A DNA stretch of 64,000 nt from Campylobacter concisus (GTDB lineage Bacteria > Campylobacterota > Campylobacteria > Campylobacterales > Campylobacteraceae). Below are positions 28,776 to 38,471 of this stretch, piece by piece. Both the position numbers and the translations under genes were made by a program. Each line of letters begins with the position of its first letter. The first letter of the stretch is position 1. The notes below the pieces were generated by a model. It saw nothing but the letters and a program-made list of their open reading frames with translations, ran no database searches and was not told where the DNA came from. The DNA lies in contig NZ_CP060705.1 in NCBI RefSeq assembly GCF_003048835.2, positions 434,001 through 498,000 of the forward strand. The letters run 5' to 3'.

Positions 28776-29984
28776 ATGGTTCAAGATATAGATGATATTT
28801 TACAAGAGATAAACCGCGGCGTTGCTGAGATGATCGATGCTGAGAGAGTTGAAAGCTTAATTAAAAATTATTATGAAAAAGGCGAAAATTTCTACGTAAA
28901 AGCAGGCTTTGACCCAACAGCTCCAGACCTTCACCTAGGTCACACAGTCGTTTTAAACAAGATGGCTTTGCTTCAAAAACATGGCGCTATAGTGCAGTTT
29001 TTAATAGGTGATTTTACCGCTCAAATAGGCGATCCAACAGGCAAGTCAGCCACTAGAAAAAAGCTAGATCAAGAGACCGTTTTAAAAAATGCCAAAACCT
29101 ACGAAGAGCAAGTTTTTAAAATTTTAGATCCTAAAAAAACTGTGATAATGTTTAACTCAAAATGGTCAAATGAGCTAGGAGCCGCTGGGATAATAGAGCT
29201 AACTAGCACATTTTCAGTAGCTAGAATGCTAGAGCGAGATGACTTTGAAAAGAGGATAAAAGCAGGCAATCCTATATCAATCTCTGAGTTTATGTATCCG
29301 CTTCTTCAAGGATATGATAGCGTTGCTATGAAGTGTGACATTGAGATGGGAGGCACAGATCAGAAATTTAACCTTCTAATGGGTAGAACCTTGCAGCGAA
29401 CATATAATATCGGCAAAGAGCAAGCTGTCATCATGATGCCACTTCTTGAGGGGCTTGATGGCGTAAATAAGATGAGCAAGAGCCTTGGCAACTACATCGG
29501 CGTAACTGAAAATGCAAATGATATGTTTGCAAAAACGCTTAGTATAAGTGATGAGCTTATGTGGCGCTGGTACGAGCTACTAAGCACAAAAACACTTGGC
29601 GAGATAGAAGAGCTGATGAATGACGTAAATAGTGGTAAATATCATCCAAAAAAGGCAAAAGAGGATCTTGCATACGAGATAACAGCGAGGTATCACGGCG
29701 AGGAGGCGGCAAAGGCTGCTATGGCTGAGTTTAACAGCGTGCACTCTCAAAATCAGCTCCCAACAGATATGAAAGAATTTAGCTTAAAAGCTCCAATTTG
29801 GATAGTTGAAGCCTTATCTCAGTGTGGGCTAAGTGAGTCAAACTCTCAAGCAAGGCGAGATATAAAAGCAAACGCAGTTAGCATCAATCAAGAAAAAATT
29901 AGTGATGAGCAGTTAAAATTAGGAGCAGGCGAGTATATCTTGCAGGTTGGAAAGCGTAAATTTGCGAAGATAAAGGTTGAATAA
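28776..29984 (+). CDS. tyrS: Tyrosyl-tRNA synthetase
   Basis: 402 aa, class I synthetase. The HIGH motif reads HLGHT in [10 protein letters not shown], the KMSKS motif is KMSKSLGN near residue 234, and a C-terminal S4 domain ends AKIKV. The wording of the motifs fits the TyrZ-type branch. Charges tRNA-Tyr. An AGGAGAG box precedes the ATG. It follows spoT by 9 bp and is directly followed by the nitronate-monooxygenase-type gene with no gap. Confidence 0.95.
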   Translation: MVQDIDDILQEINRGVAEMIDAERVESLIKNYYEKGENFYVKAGFDPTAPDLHLGHTVVLNKMALLQKHGAIVQFLIGDFTAQIGDPTGKSATRKKLDQETVLKNAKTYEEQVFKILDPKKTVIMFNSKWSNELGAAGIIELTSTFSVARMLERDDFEKRIKAGNPISISEFMYPLLQGYDSVAMKCDIEMGGTDQKFNLLMGRTLQRTYNIGKEQAVIMMPLLEGLDGVNKMSKSLGNYIGVTENANDMFAKTLSISDELMWRWYELLSTKTLGEIEELMNDVNSGKYHPKKAKEDLAYEITARYHGEEAAKAAMAEFNSVHSQNQLPTDMKEFSLKAPIWIVEALSQCGLSESNSQARRDIKANAVSINQEKISDEQLKLGAGEYILQVGKRKFAKIKVE

Positions 29985-31076
29985 ATGGAGTTAAAGCCGT
30001 TAAAAATAGGTAAATACGAGATAAAATACCCGATATTTCAAGGCGGTATGGGGCTTGGCATCAGCTGGGATAAACTAGCTGGCAATGTGAGCTTAGAAGG
30101 CGGTCTTGGCATAATTAGCTCAGTTGGCACAGGCTACTATGAAAACCGCAAATTTATAGATAAAGAGCTAAATGCAAAGCCTTTTGGAAGTGAAAATTTT
30201 TACTCTACAAGAGGCCTTCGAGCTGTCATCGAAAATGCACGTAAAATTTGTGGCGACTTGCCACTTGGCGTAAATATAATGTATGCTGCAAACGACTACG
30301 CAAGAGTGGTTAAGGATGCTTGCGAGGCTGGTATAAACATCATTGTCTCAGGTGCAGGTTTGCCTACAAATTTACCCGAATTTACACAAAATTTTAAAGA
30401 GATAGCACTTGTGCCGATCGTCTCAAGCGCAAAAGCACTAAAGATCATCTGTAAGCGCTGGCTTCAAAGATATGAGCGCTTGCCTGATGCTGTCGTGCTT
30501 GAAGGACCGCTAAGTGGCGGACATCAGGGCTTTACATACGAGCAGTGCCTTGATCCCGAGTTTTCACTATTTAACCTCATCCCGCAAGTAAAAGCCGAGA
30601 TCAAAGAGTGGGGCGACTTTCCGCTCATCGCAGCTGGTGGAATTTGGGATAAAAACGACATCGAAAAGGCGATATCACTAGGCGCAGACGGCGTTCAGAT
30701 GGGCACACGCTTTATTGGCACTCACGAGTGTGACGCAGATATCGGCTTTAAAGAGGTTTTGCTAGCGGCTGAAGAGAAAGACATCGAGCTTATAAAGAGC
30801 CCAGTTGGCTATCCAGCTCGCGGGATAAGAACAAATTTGATAAATTTAGTCGATAAAAGAATGGGTCCAAAGATCCAGTGCATAAGCAACTGCGTGAGCC
30901 CTTGCCAAAGAGGCAAAGAGGCAAAGCAGGTGGGGTATTGCATCGCAGATAGGCTATTTGACGCATATAGCGGCAAAAAAGAGAGCGGGCTATTTTTCAC
31001 AGGGGCAAATGGCTACAAACTAAAAGAGCTAATAAGCGTAAAAGAGCTAATGCATAAGCTGGTACATGGTGAATGA
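29985..31076 (+). CDS. Nitronate monooxygenase-type flavoprotein
   Basis: 363 aa TIM-barrel FMN enzyme of the NMO/2-nitropropane dioxygenase family. It has IFQGGMGLGISW at the N-terminus, LPLGVNIMYA, GPLSGGHQG (catalytic-site histidine region) and AAGGIWDKND ... GADGVQMGTRF for the phosphate site. The C-terminal part has a cysteine cluster CISNCVSPC..GYC (about residues 300-325), as in a subgroup of these proteins. Oxidises alkyl nitronates or a related nitro compound; the true substrate is unknown. FabK-like enoyl reductase activity is an alternative, but fabI is present. It overlaps amiA by 4 bp. Confidence 0.85.
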   Translation: MELKPLKIGKYEIKYPIFQGGMGLGISWDKLAGNVSLEGGLGIISSVGTGYYENRKFIDKELNAKPFGSENFYSTRGLRAVIENARKICGDLPLGVNIMYAANDYARVVKDACEAGINIIVSGAGLPTNLPEFTQNFKEIALVPIVSSAKALKIICKRWLQRYERLPDAVVLEGPLSGGHQGFTYEQCLDPEFSLFNLIPQVKAEIKEWGDFPLIAAGGIWDKNDIEKAISLGADGVQMGTRFIGTHECDADIGFKEVLLAAEEKDIELIKSPVGYPARGIRTNLINLVDKRMGPKIQCISNCVSPCQRGKEAKQVGYCIADRLFDAYSGKKESGLFFTGANGYKLKELISVKELMHKLVHGE

Positions 31077-32512
31077 AACGGGTTTTAATATCTCTTTTTC
31101 TAGCATTTAGTTTTCTTTTTGCGTCGACAAATTCGGAGACTTTTGCCAAATTTGATAGAAATTTTATGGCTCTAAACAGAAGCGCAAAGATCAAACTTCA
31201 CAACGATATAAAAAATATCTACGTTGATGCGATCATCAAAAATGATAAAAACACGAAAAAGCAGGCACTTACTAGACTTATAACAAGCTCAAAAGCGCTT
31301 GGCTTTGACTCAAACGCATATATAAGAGATCTAAATTTGATAAATGGCGTAAAAGGTGCTAGCATGCCAGCAGCTTCGCCAGCTTTAACGCTACTAAGTG
31401 CGACAAAGGTAAATGACACCTTGGTGCTTAAATTTAACACAAAGCTAGATACCGCAAGGCTAAAAACATCATTTGCCAAACAGCAAAACGCCTACAAAAA
31501 CATCATGGATATTGATGGCAGGCTAAATGGCAATCCACTAACTTATAAAAATTTCATCTCAGACTACATCCACATCTCGCAGTATGACAAAAACACCGTT
31601 AGGATCATTTTTTCTGACAAGGTGCAAAAGACGATAAAGGCAAATGCAACTGGGGACTTGCTAATAATAAGCGCTCAAAATTTCATCTCAAATGAAAACG
31701 TAAGAGCGCCGCTTAATAAAAATAAAAAAGAAGAGGCCAAGCCAAAAGAGCCAGAGCCAAATTTAAAGTCTGAGCCAGCACAAAGCGAGCCAGTAGAAGA
31801 GCCTTTGCCTCCAGTTACAGCGGGTAAATTTTCACGCAACAAAACGATCGTCATCGACCCAGGGCATGGCGGCACGGATCCTGGTGCGGTAAATGGCAGT
31901 TTAAAAGAAAAAACAGCCGTTTTAGGTGTAGCCAAAAAGCTTGGCGAGATACTAAAATCTCGTGGCTACAAGGTCTATTTCACCAGATCAACTGATGTTT
32001 TTATAAATTTAAGATCAAGAACAAAATTTGCAAACGACAAGATGGCTGACCTCTTTGTCTCCATCCACGCAAACGCCGCTCCAAACGCTGCTAAAGCAAA
32101 GAGCATGCACGGTATCGAGACATTTTTCTTATCGCCTGCAAGGAGCGAGCGCAGTAAAAACGCAGCTGCACTTGAAAATAAATCAGACATCGAAGAGATG
32201 AACTACTTTTCGCAGCAGACGTTTTTAAACGTGCTAAACCGCGAGAAGATCATCGCCTCAAACAAGCTTGGTATCGACATCCAAAAGGACATTTTAGCAA
32301 GCGCTAGAAAGGTCTATGCAGCCAGCGACGGCAGCGTGCGCGAGGCGCCATTTTGGGTGCTTGTGGGCGCTCTTATGCCAGCGGTTCTTGTCGAGATCGG
32401 CTACATCACACATCCAGTAGAGGGCGAAAAACTATTTAACGAAGCCTATCAAAAAGCCCTTGCAAACGGCATCGCAAACGGCATAGATGGATATTTCGCA
32501 AAAAATAGATGA
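31073..32512 (+). CDS. amiA: N-acetylmuramoyl-L-alanine amidase
   Basis: 479 aa. Signal peptide (VLISLFLAFSFLFAS), a region of about 200 residues with an AMIN-like segment, a linker rich in K, E and P (about residues 215-245), then an Amidase_3 domain. Zinc-site marks are IDPGHGGTDPGA, the acidic residue after it, and FVSIHANAAP; the C-terminal glutamate is in VLVEIGYITHP. Splits the amide bond between N-acetylmuramic acid and the stem peptide in the periplasm. The probable activator is the EnvC-like protein encoded upstream in the same gene row. Overlaps mnmC by 4 bp. Confidence 0.92.
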   Translation: MKRVLISLFLAFSFLFASTNSETFAKFDRNFMALNRSAKIKLHNDIKNIYVDAIIKNDKNTKKQALTRLITSSKALGFDSNAYIRDLNLINGVKGASMPAASPALTLLSATKVNDTLVLKFNTKLDTARLKTSFAKQQNAYKNIMDIDGRLNGNPLTYKNFISDYIHISQYDKNTVRIIFSDKVQKTIKANATGDLLIISAQNFISNENVRAPLNKNKKEEAKPKEPEPNLKSEPAQSEPVEEPLPPVTAGKFSRNKTIVIDPGHGGTDPGAVNGSLKEKTAVLGVAKKLGEILKSRGYKVYFTRSTDVFINLRSRTKFANDKMADLFVSIHANAAPNAAKAKSMHGIETFFLSPARSERSKNAAALENKSDIEEMNYFSQQTFLNVLNREKIIASNKLGIDIQKDILASARKVYAASDGSVREAPFWVLVGALMPAVLVEIGYITHPVEGEKLFNEAYQKALANGIANGIDGYFAKNR

Positions 32513-34374
32513 AAAATGCAAATTTAAGCTTTAAAGGGCAAATTCCATTTAACGAAGAGTTTGGCGATATCTACTTTAATACCGAAAAACCCTGGCTTGA
32601 GAGCGAATTTGTCTTTGCGAGCGCACTTGATGAAATTTGGCAGAGCAAAGATAGCTTTATAGTCGCCGAGACTGGCTTTGGCGCTGGGCTAAATTTCTTC
32701 ACGCTTTGTAAAAAATTTAAAAATAGCTCTAAAAAGCTTCACTTTGTTAGTATCGAAAAAAGTCCTATCAAAAAAGAAGATCTTTTAAAAATTTATGAAA
32801 ATTTAGGTATTTTTAAAGCTTATGCTAAAAAGCTAGTTTCACTCTATCCACCGCTAATCTCAGGCATACACCGCATAAATTTCGCACCAAATATCACCCT
32901 TGATCTTTGCTGCGGCGAGGCAGAGCAAATTTTGCCTGAGCTTGAATTTAGCGCTGATATCTGGTTTTTAGACGGCTTTGCCCCAAGCAAAAATGGCTCG
33001 ATCTGGAGCGAGGATGTCTTCAAAGAGATCGCAAGGCTAAGCAAGGTTGGCACCATAGTTAGAACTTACTCGTGCGCAAAAATGGTAAAAGAGGGGCTAA
33101 AAAATGCTGGCTTTTTGTTGAGCCTAAAAGAGGGCTACGCTAGAAAACGCCAGATGAGTAGCGCCGTGCTAGAAAAAAAGGATGAAAATTTAAAGGACGC
33201 TTGGTTTGCTAGGTGCGAGCCAGTTGCCAGCGTAAAAGGCAAAACAGCGCTTGTTATAGGAGCAGGAGTGGCTGGACTTGCAACAGCCAGCGAGCTAGCC
33301 AAGAATGGCTTTAAAGTGGTGATCGCCGAAGCAAAGAGTGAAGTCGCGACAAATGGCTCAGGTAACCACTGCGGCGCCTTGATGCCGCTAGTTACGAAGC
33401 CTGGGGTAAATTTAGGCCGCATGCACATAAATGCATTTTTGCAAGCAGTGAGATTTTACAAGGCAAATTTGTCAAAAAGCCTTATCAAATTTAATGGCTG
33501 CATCGACTATGCGTTTGATGATGAGCTTGTCAAGCGATACGCATCGTGGCAAGGTCAAAACGCGGAGGATATTTTTAAATTTGACGAGAATTTAAAACCA
33601 TATCCTGGGATATTTATAAAAGAGGCGGCTTATGCTAGACCAAGAGAAATTTGCAAATTTCTCTCAACCAAATTTGAAATTTTATTTAACCACGAGTACG
33701 AGAGCAGGGCGCACCTGAAAAATGGCAAGATAAGCGTTAAATTTAAAAATAAAAAAAGCTTGGAGGCTGATATCTTGATCTTTTGCACAGGCAGCAAGAG
33801 CAGTGAAATTTTTAAAGGCTACGACATGCAAATAAGTAGCGTCAGAGGTCAAGTCACGCACCTAAAGCCAGTTTTAAAAAATACAATGCCGCTAAGTGCA
33901 AAAGGCTACATTTGCCCAGCCGTCAAAGGGGTGCAAGTCATCGGCGCAACCTACGCTAGAAATGAAATTTGCGACACACCTAAAGATGAAGATAACGCTA
34001 AAAATTTAAGCGACGTGAGCGAGTTTTTTGACACCAGAGAAGCCACTATCATCGGCTCACGTGTGGGATATAGAAGTTATAGCGGAGATAGGTTTCCGAT
34101 AATCGGCGCCTTGCACGATGAGGAGTTTTACAAGCAAAACTACAAAGGGCTATTTTGGAGTAAAAATAAAGATAATAATCCAAAAGCAAGCCACGAAAAA
34201 AATGTCTTTGTAAATTTCGCTCACGGATCACGTGGCCTTGGCACGGCGATACTTGGAGCAAATTTGATAATAGATCTTGTGCTTGCTCGCCCACTTTGCA
34301 TAGAAAGATCGCTATTTCATGAGCTTCATCCTGCTAGATTTTTGATAAGAAAGTTAAAAAAAGGACTAAAATAG
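32509..34374 (+). CDS. mnmC: Bifunctional tRNA modification enzyme MnmC (mnm5s2U)
   Basis: 621 aa with two domains. Residues 1-230 are the methyltransferase MnmD part (AETGFGAGLNFF as SAM loop, WFLDGFAPSKNGSIW). From about 240 there is the FAD-dependent oxidoreductase part (ALVIGAGVAGLATASELA, GNHCGALMPLVTKPG, and a C-terminal NFAHGSRGLGTAILGA). Together they turn cmnm5s2U34 into nm5s2U and then mnm5s2U in tRNA. It is the last gene of the long operon from rluD-type to mnmC and is followed by a palindrome at 34381. Confidence 0.93.
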   Translation: MKNANLSFKGQIPFNEEFGDIYFNTEKPWLESEFVFASALDEIWQSKDSFIVAETGFGAGLNFFTLCKKFKNSSKKLHFVSIEKSPIKKEDLLKIYENLGIFKAYAKKLVSLYPPLISGIHRINFAPNITLDLCCGEAEQILPELEFSADIWFLDGFAPSKNGSIWSEDVFKEIARLSKVGTIVRTYSCAKMVKEGLKNAGFLLSLKEGYARKRQMSSAVLEKKDENLKDAWFARCEPVASVKGKTALVIGAGVAGLATASELAKNGFKVVIAEAKSEVATNGSGNHCGALMPLVTKPGVNLGRMHINAFLQAVRFYKANLSKSLIKFNGCIDYAFDDELVKRYASWQGQNAEDIFKFDENLKPYPGIFIKEAAYARPREICKFLSTKFEILFNHEYESRAHLKNGKISVKFKNKKSLEADILIFCTGSKSSEIFKGYDMQISSVRGQVTHLKPVLKNTMPLSAKGYICPAVKGVQVIGATYARNEICDTPKDEDNAKNLSDVSEFFDTREATIIGSRVGYRSYSGDRFPIIGALHDEEFYKQNYKGLFWSKNKDNNPKASHEKNVFVNFAHGSRGLGTAILGANLIIDLVLARPLCIERSLFHELHPARFLIRKLKKGLK

Positions 34375-34380
34375 TCAAAT

Positions 34381-34400
34381 TTCTTAACTTATGTTAAGAA
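34381..34400. promoter_or_regulatory. Perfect 20-bp palindrome, candidate operator
   Basis: TTCTTAAC-TTAT-GTTAAGAA reads the same on both strands. It lies 20-39 bp upstream of a TATAAT (34420-34425), where a regulator would sit on the -35 region of the cupin gene. It could also form a hairpin behind mnmC, but no T-run follows on the plus strand, so an operator is the better reading. Confidence 0.5.
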
Positions 34401-34419
34401 CTGTTATCAAAACTTACAT

Positions 34420-34425
34420 TATAAT
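34420..34425 (+). promoter_or_regulatory. -10 box of the cupin gene
   Basis: TATAAT, 22 bp before the ATG at 34448 and 7 bp before the AAAAGG ribosome site. A transcript would start near 34432, giving a very short leader. Campylobacter promoters often lack a clear -35, and none is seen here. Confidence 0.6.
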
Positions 34426-34447
34426 CCTTCGCAAAAAAGGATAAAAA

Positions 34448-35092
34448 ATGAGTCAAATTTATAATCTTGACAAAGACACAAAGATAGTTGAAAAAAGCGT
34501 CGTTAGCAAAAGGCTCTTTCAAAACAAAAACGCAAGTGTCGATATATACGCATTTGACGAGGGTGAGGAGCTCGATCACGAGATGCTTTTTATAGACAGC
34601 CTTGCCTTTGTCATTGACGGCGAAGCGCAGCTTGAATACGGCAAAAAGCAAATGAAGCTTGGACGCGACGAAGCCTGCCTTATCGAGGCAAAAACCTGGC
34701 GAAAGCTCAAATTTACAAAAAAAACAAAATATTTACTAATAGATTTTAAGGAGAATGTTATGATAGATCATTTAGACAAAGCGAGCGTTTTTAGCCTCGC
34801 AGGTGCCGTTAGCTACGAGAGTGGCAAGATAGTTAGCAAGACGCTTGTCAAAAACGAAAATGGCTCGATGTCGCTGCTTAGTTTTGACAAAGACCAAGAG
34901 CTCTCGACCCACGCAGCACCAGGCGACGCGCTACTTATCGCACTTGATGGCGAGCTTGATTTGAAAATAGCTGATGAGAGCTTTCATCTAGTAAAGGGCG
35001 ATAGCATCGTGCTTCCAGGCAAGATCCCACACGGACTAAAAGTGAAAGATAAATTCAAAATGCTACTTATCGTCACAAAAGACAAAATGTAA
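34448..35092 (+). CDS. Double-cupin protein
   Basis: 214 aa with two cupin barrels in tandem. The first spans about residues 25-100 (EELDHEMLFIDSLAFVIDGEA, then KLGRDEACLIEAKTWRKL). The second spans about residues 125-212 (LSTHAAPGDALLIALDGEL, LVKGDSIVLPGKIPHGLKV), and only this one keeps a histidine-rich metal-site pattern (STHAAPGD and PHGL). No enzyme subfamily is recognised; such proteins often bind small molecules or protect against stress. Its own promoter, operator-like palindrome and terminator make it a one-gene unit, so its control is probably the informative part. Confidence 0.78.
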   Translation: MSQIYNLDKDTKIVEKSVVSKRLFQNKNASVDIYAFDEGEELDHEMLFIDSLAFVIDGEAQLEYGKKQMKLGRDEACLIEAKTWRKLKFTKKTKYLLIDFKENVMIDHLDKASVFSLAGAVSYESGKIVSKTLVKNENGSMSLLSFDKDQELSTHAAPGDALLIALDGELDLKIADESFHLVKGDSIVLPGKIPHGLKVKDKFKMLLIVTKDKM

Positions 35093-35095
35093 AAT

Positions 35096-35125
35096 AAGCC
35101 CTATTTTAGGGCTTTTCTCTTTTAT
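35096..35125 (+). terminator. Rho-independent terminator after the cupin gene
   Basis: AAGCCCTA-TT-TTAGGGCTT forms a strong stem 3 bp after the stop and is followed by TTCTCTTTT. It closes the single-gene unit. Confidence 0.85.
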
Positions 35126-35172
35126 AAATCACATTAAATTTACCCTTAATAACCCAAAAAGCAAAGTGATAA

Positions 35173-35178
35173 TATAAT
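35173..35178 (+). promoter_or_regulatory. -10 box of the MFS/hemD unit
   Basis: TATAAT in GTGATAATATAATCG, 21 bp before the ATG at 35200, with GAAGAG as ribosome site. No clear -35. Confidence 0.55.
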
Positions 35179-35199
35179 CGTTTTTAAAAAAGAAGAGCG

Positions 35200-36360
35200 A
35201 TGAGAAAAGAAAATTCCAAACTATTTTTACTGATATTTTTAGGCGTGCTTTCAGCCTTTGGGCCGTTTGTGACCGACCTTTACTTGCCAGCACTTCCAGC
35301 CATAACCGAGTGGTTTAGTACAAGTATCTCTGCCACGCAGCTAACTATAACTACTTCGATGGCAGGCCTTGCGATCGGTCAGCTAATAATTGGCCCAATC
35401 AGCGATAAATTTGGCCGAAAAACGCCACTTACCATCTCGCTCATCGTCTATACGGTAAGCACGATTTTTATATTTTTTGCGCAAAATATCCAGTTTTTTA
35501 TCTTTATGCGTATCATCCAAGGCCTTGCAAGTGCGGGCAGTCTCGTCATCTCAAGAGCCGTTGTGAGCGACCTTTATAAGGGTCACGAGATGACAAAATT
35601 CTTTAGCCTTATGATGGTTGTAAATGGCCTTGCTCCGATACTTTCGCCAATAGGTGGCAGCTTTCTACTTAAATTTACCGACTGGCGCGGCATCTTTATG
35701 GCACTAACTATCATTGGCATTGTGCTATTTATCGCAAATTTTTACTTCAAAGAGAGCCTAAGCCAGAGAGATCGCCTAAAAGTACCACTGCTTCAGACTT
35801 ACGGCGTCTTTGGCAAAATTTTAAGAAAAAAGAAATTTATGCTCTTTATCGCGATCCAGACATTTACTATGGGTGCGATGTTTGCCTATATCGCGGCATC
35901 TTCTTTTATATTTCAGGATTTTTACTCGCTAAGTCCATTAAGCTACGGTTTTTGCTTTGGGGCAAATGGTCTAGCCATCGTCATAGGTGCTAGGCTTGCA
36001 AGCCTAATAAATGAACGCAAAGCGCTAAAAACTGGGCTTTTTGGCACCTTGTTTGCTAGCATTTTTGTTGCACTCATGCTTTGCTCTAAATTTGAAGTGA
36101 TCGGCGTTATCATCGCATTTTTCTTGCTTTTGCTCTTTACTGGCTTTATCTTACCAACGGCCTCATCACTTGCGATGAACGAGGGCAGGGAGTATGCTGG
36201 CTCAGCCTCGGCGGTACTTGGATTTTGCCCATTTTTCTTAGGCGGCGTCATCTCTCCACTAGTTGGTCTTGGTGACATTTTTTACTCGACGTCAATAGCT
36301 ATTTTAGTTTGCAGCGTGCTTGCTTTTATCTCATTTTTAGGACTAAAAAGAGTTGCGTAA
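35200..36360 (+). CDS. Bcr/CflA-type MFS drug exporter
   Basis: 386 aa with twelve predicted membrane spans. Bcr/CflA marks: FGPFVTDLYLPALPAI in span 1, GQLIIGPISDKFGRKTPL as the A-loop between spans 2 and 3, and RIIQGLASAGSLVISRA in span 4. Proton-driven export of drugs or small metabolites across the inner membrane is the family role; the substrate is not predictable. It follows its own TATAAT box and overlaps hemD by 8 bp. No repressor gene lies next to it. Confidence 0.88.
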   Translation: MRKENSKLFLLIFLGVLSAFGPFVTDLYLPALPAITEWFSTSISATQLTITTSMAGLAIGQLIIGPISDKFGRKTPLTISLIVYTVSTIFIFFAQNIQFFIFMRIIQGLASAGSLVISRAVVSDLYKGHEMTKFFSLMMVVNGLAPILSPIGGSFLLKFTDWRGIFMALTIIGIVLFIANFYFKESLSQRDRLKVPLLQTYGVFGKILRKKKFMLFIAIQTFTMGAMFAYIAASSFIFQDFYSLSPLSYGFCFGANGLAIVIGARLASLINERKALKTGLFGTLFASIFVALMLCSKFEVIGVIIAFFLLLLFTGFILPTASSLAMNEGREYAGSASAVLGFCPFFLGGVISPLVGLGDIFYSTSIAILVCSVLAFISFLGLKRVA

Positions 36361-36991
36361 AATTTATCTTGTCTCAAACACAAAAACAACTGATGAGAGC
36401 GTTATAAATTTAAGCGTTAGTAAGATCGAGTTTTTGAAATTTGAGATAAATTTAAGCGAATATGACGCGCTTGTAGCAACCTCAAAAAATACATTTAAAG
36501 CTTTAAAATTTAATGGCATTTCGCCTATAAATTTGCCAGTTTTTGCTATCGCAAATAGTTGTGCAGTGGCTGCAAGAGAGTTTGGCTTTAGTGAAATTTA
36601 CACTGGACAAAATGCTCATGGAGATGACTTTGCAAGAGAAATTTTGCCACTTTTAAAAGGCAAAAAGGTGCTTTATCTAAAAGGCAAAGATAGCGCTTCA
36701 AATTTCTTAGAAATTTTACAAGATGGCGGCGTAAATATAAAGGCGATCATCGCTTATGAAAATGTCTTAAACCCTTGCAAAATGGAGCTAAAGCCACCAA
36801 AAAATAGCATTTTGATATTTGCATCTCCGATAAATGTGAGAAATTTCCTTACTAATTTTGGCTGGGACGAGAGCTATCAGACGATAAGCATCGGAAAGGT
36901 CACTGCAAAAGAGCTAAAATTTAGCACGCCACTTGTTAGTCAAAGTCAAGATATAAACGCTTGTATCGCACTTGCCAAAACGTTACTTTAA
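36353..36991 (+). CDS. hemD: Uroporphyrinogen-III synthase
   Basis: 212 aa with TTG start inside the MFS gene. HemD proteins are poorly conserved; the call rests on length, the two-domain pattern and short marks: ALVATSKNTFKAL near residue 40, FAIANSCAVAAREFGF, YLKGKDSASNFLEIL and a late TISIGKVTAKELKF. Closes hydroxymethylbilane to uroporphyrinogen III in haem synthesis. The coupling to an exporter gene is unusual but may be incidental. It ends 24 bp before the 6S RNA candidate. Confidence 0.8.
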   Translation: MRKIYLVSNTKTTDESVINLSVSKIEFLKFEINLSEYDALVATSKNTFKALKFNGISPINLPVFAIANSCAVAAREFGFSEIYTGQNAHGDDFAREILPLLKGKKVLYLKGKDSASNFLEILQDGGVNIKAIIAYENVLNPCKMELKPPKNSILIFASPINVRNFLTNFGWDESYQTISIGKVTAKELKFSTPLVSQSQDINACIALAKTLL

Positions 36992-37003
36992 GCAAAGAAT
37001 TTA

Positions 37004-37009
37004 TATAAT
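37004..37009 (+). promoter_or_regulatory. -10 box of the purD-upstream RNA
   Basis: TATAAT in TTTATATAATTTTATTG. Transcription would begin near 37015, exactly where the paired 5' end of the RNA candidate lies. Confidence 0.6.
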
Positions 37010-37014
37010 TTTAT

Positions 37015-37206
37015 TGCCTGAGTGAAGCGAGTCAGCATTTTACGGGGTCCAACACTTTTTTGTTAGCGAAAAGGTATGGGTGCCTTGCGATGTGGCTTCG
37101 TTTGAGCCTTAAACAGCGAGAAGTTGCAACCTTTTGGTATCCATCTATTTGCAAGATTGGCTTTGTTTATGGGCCACTCTTTTATGCGACGCCCACTTGG
37201 GTTTTT
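37015..37206 (+). ncRNA. ssrS: 6S RNA candidate upstream of purD
   Basis: A 192-base stretch between hemD and purD with its own TATAAT box and no ORF. Its ends pair: GCCTGAGTG (37016-37024) with CACTTGGGT (37194-37202), nine pairs including G-U, followed by TTTTT, as in a terminator-closed rod. The size (about 190 bases) and end-to-end pairing are those of 6S RNA. From memory, epsilonproteobacterial 6S RNA is encoded just upstream of purD and was first noticed as a purD-associated motif. 6S RNA binds the housekeeping RNA polymerase by imitating an open promoter. I have not folded the central bubble. A purine-responsive leader is the alternative. Confidence 0.7.
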
Positions 37207-37223
37207 AAATTTACGGAGATAAT

Positions 37224-38471
37224 ATGAACATTCTCATAATAGGAAGTGGCGGCCGCGAATACGCCATCGCTCTTAAGCTAAAAAGTGAAAAAAACGATAT
37301 AAATTTATACTTTGCGCCTGGAAATGGTGCGACCTCACGCCTTGGCGAGAATTTAAACATAAAAGACTTTCATGAACTAGCTGAATTCGCTAAAAAAAAT
37401 AATATCGAGCTAACTATCGTGGGACCTGAAGCGCCACTTAGCGAAGGCGTAGTGGATATATTTAAAAAAGAGGGTTTGCTCATCTTTGGACCAAGCAAAG
37501 CAGCAGCCAGACTTGAAGCTAGCAAGGCCTATATGAAGGACTTTTTAGCTAGAAATAATATAAAAACTGCAAAATATTTAAACACAGATGATAAAGAAAA
37601 AGCATTTAAATTTATTGATACCCTAAGCGCTCCGATGGTCGTAAAGGCTGATGGGCTTTGCGCTGGAAAAGGCGTGATCATCGCAAATTCTAAAGAAGAA
37701 GCCAAAGAGGCAGTTAGCGACATGCTAAGCGGGGCTAGCTTTGGTGATGCTGGCAAATTTGTGGTGGTTGAAGAGTTCTTAGACGGCTTTGAGTTAAGCT
37801 TTTTTGCCATTTGTGACGGCGAAAATTTTGTAAGCTTGCCAGTGGCGCAAGACCACAAGCGCTTGCTTGATAACGACGAGGGTCCAAATACCGGCGGTAT
37901 GGGTGCTTACGCTCCAAGTCCGCTTGCTTCAAAAGAGCTAGTAAAAAGGGTCGAAGAAGAGGTGGTAAAACCTACGCTAAAAGGGATGAAAAACGAAGGC
38001 AATCCGTTTTGCGGAGTGCTTTTTGTGGGGCTGATGATCGTAAAAAATGAGCCTTATGTGCTTGAGTTTAACGTGAGATTTGGCGATCCTGAGTGCGAGG
38101 TATTGATGCCTTTGATAGATGGAAATTTGAGTGAAATTTTACTAAACGCTGCAAAAGGCGAGCTAAAGCCTATCAGCTTAAAAGATGAATTTGCTGTTGG
38201 TGTCGTAATGTCTAGCAAAAATTATCCTTATAAAAGCAGCCCAAAGGCTAAAATTTCAGTTTTAAATGATGTAAAAGATGCCCATATAGCTTACGCGGGT
38301 GTGAGCAAAGAGGGCGATGAAATTTACGCAGATGGCGGTAGAGTGCTAGTCTGCGTGGCGACTGCAAAGAGCATAAAAGAGGCACGTGATAAGGCCTATG
38401 AGCTTTGCGAAAATGTCAAATTTGATGGAGCGCATTATAGAAAAGATATCGCGTGGCAGGCTCTAAAATGA
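37224..38471 (+). CDS. purD: Phosphoribosylamine-glycine ligase
   Basis: 415 aa, ATP-grasp enzyme. It starts [19 protein letters not shown] and has [43 protein letters not shown] and [12 protein letters not shown]. Joins glycine to phosphoribosylamine in purine synthesis. A GGAGAT box precedes the ATG. Downstream genes overlap or nearly touch (RDD by 4 bp, then lptD), so purD may be the promoter-proximal gene of an envelope set. A read-through from the 6S RNA promoter is possible. Confidence 0.95.
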   Translation: MNILIIGSGGREYAIALKLKSEKNDINLYFAPGNGATSRLGENLNIKDFHELAEFAKKNNIELTIVGPEAPLSEGVVDIFKKEGLLIFGPSKAAARLEASKAYMKDFLARNNIKTAKYLNTDDKEKAFKFIDTLSAPMVVKADGLCAGKGVIIANSKEEAKEAVSDMLSGASFGDAGKFVVVEEFLDGFELSFFAICDGENFVSLPVAQDHKRLLDNDEGPNTGGMGAYAPSPLASKELVKRVEEEVVKPTLKGMKNEGNPFCGVLFVGLMIVKNEPYVLEFNVRFGDPECEVLMPLIDGNLSEILLNAAKGELKPISLKDEFAVGVVMSSKNYPYKSSPKAKISVLNDVKDAHIAYAGVSKEGDEIYADGGRVLVCVATAKSIKEARDKAYELCENVKFDGAHYRKDIAWQALK

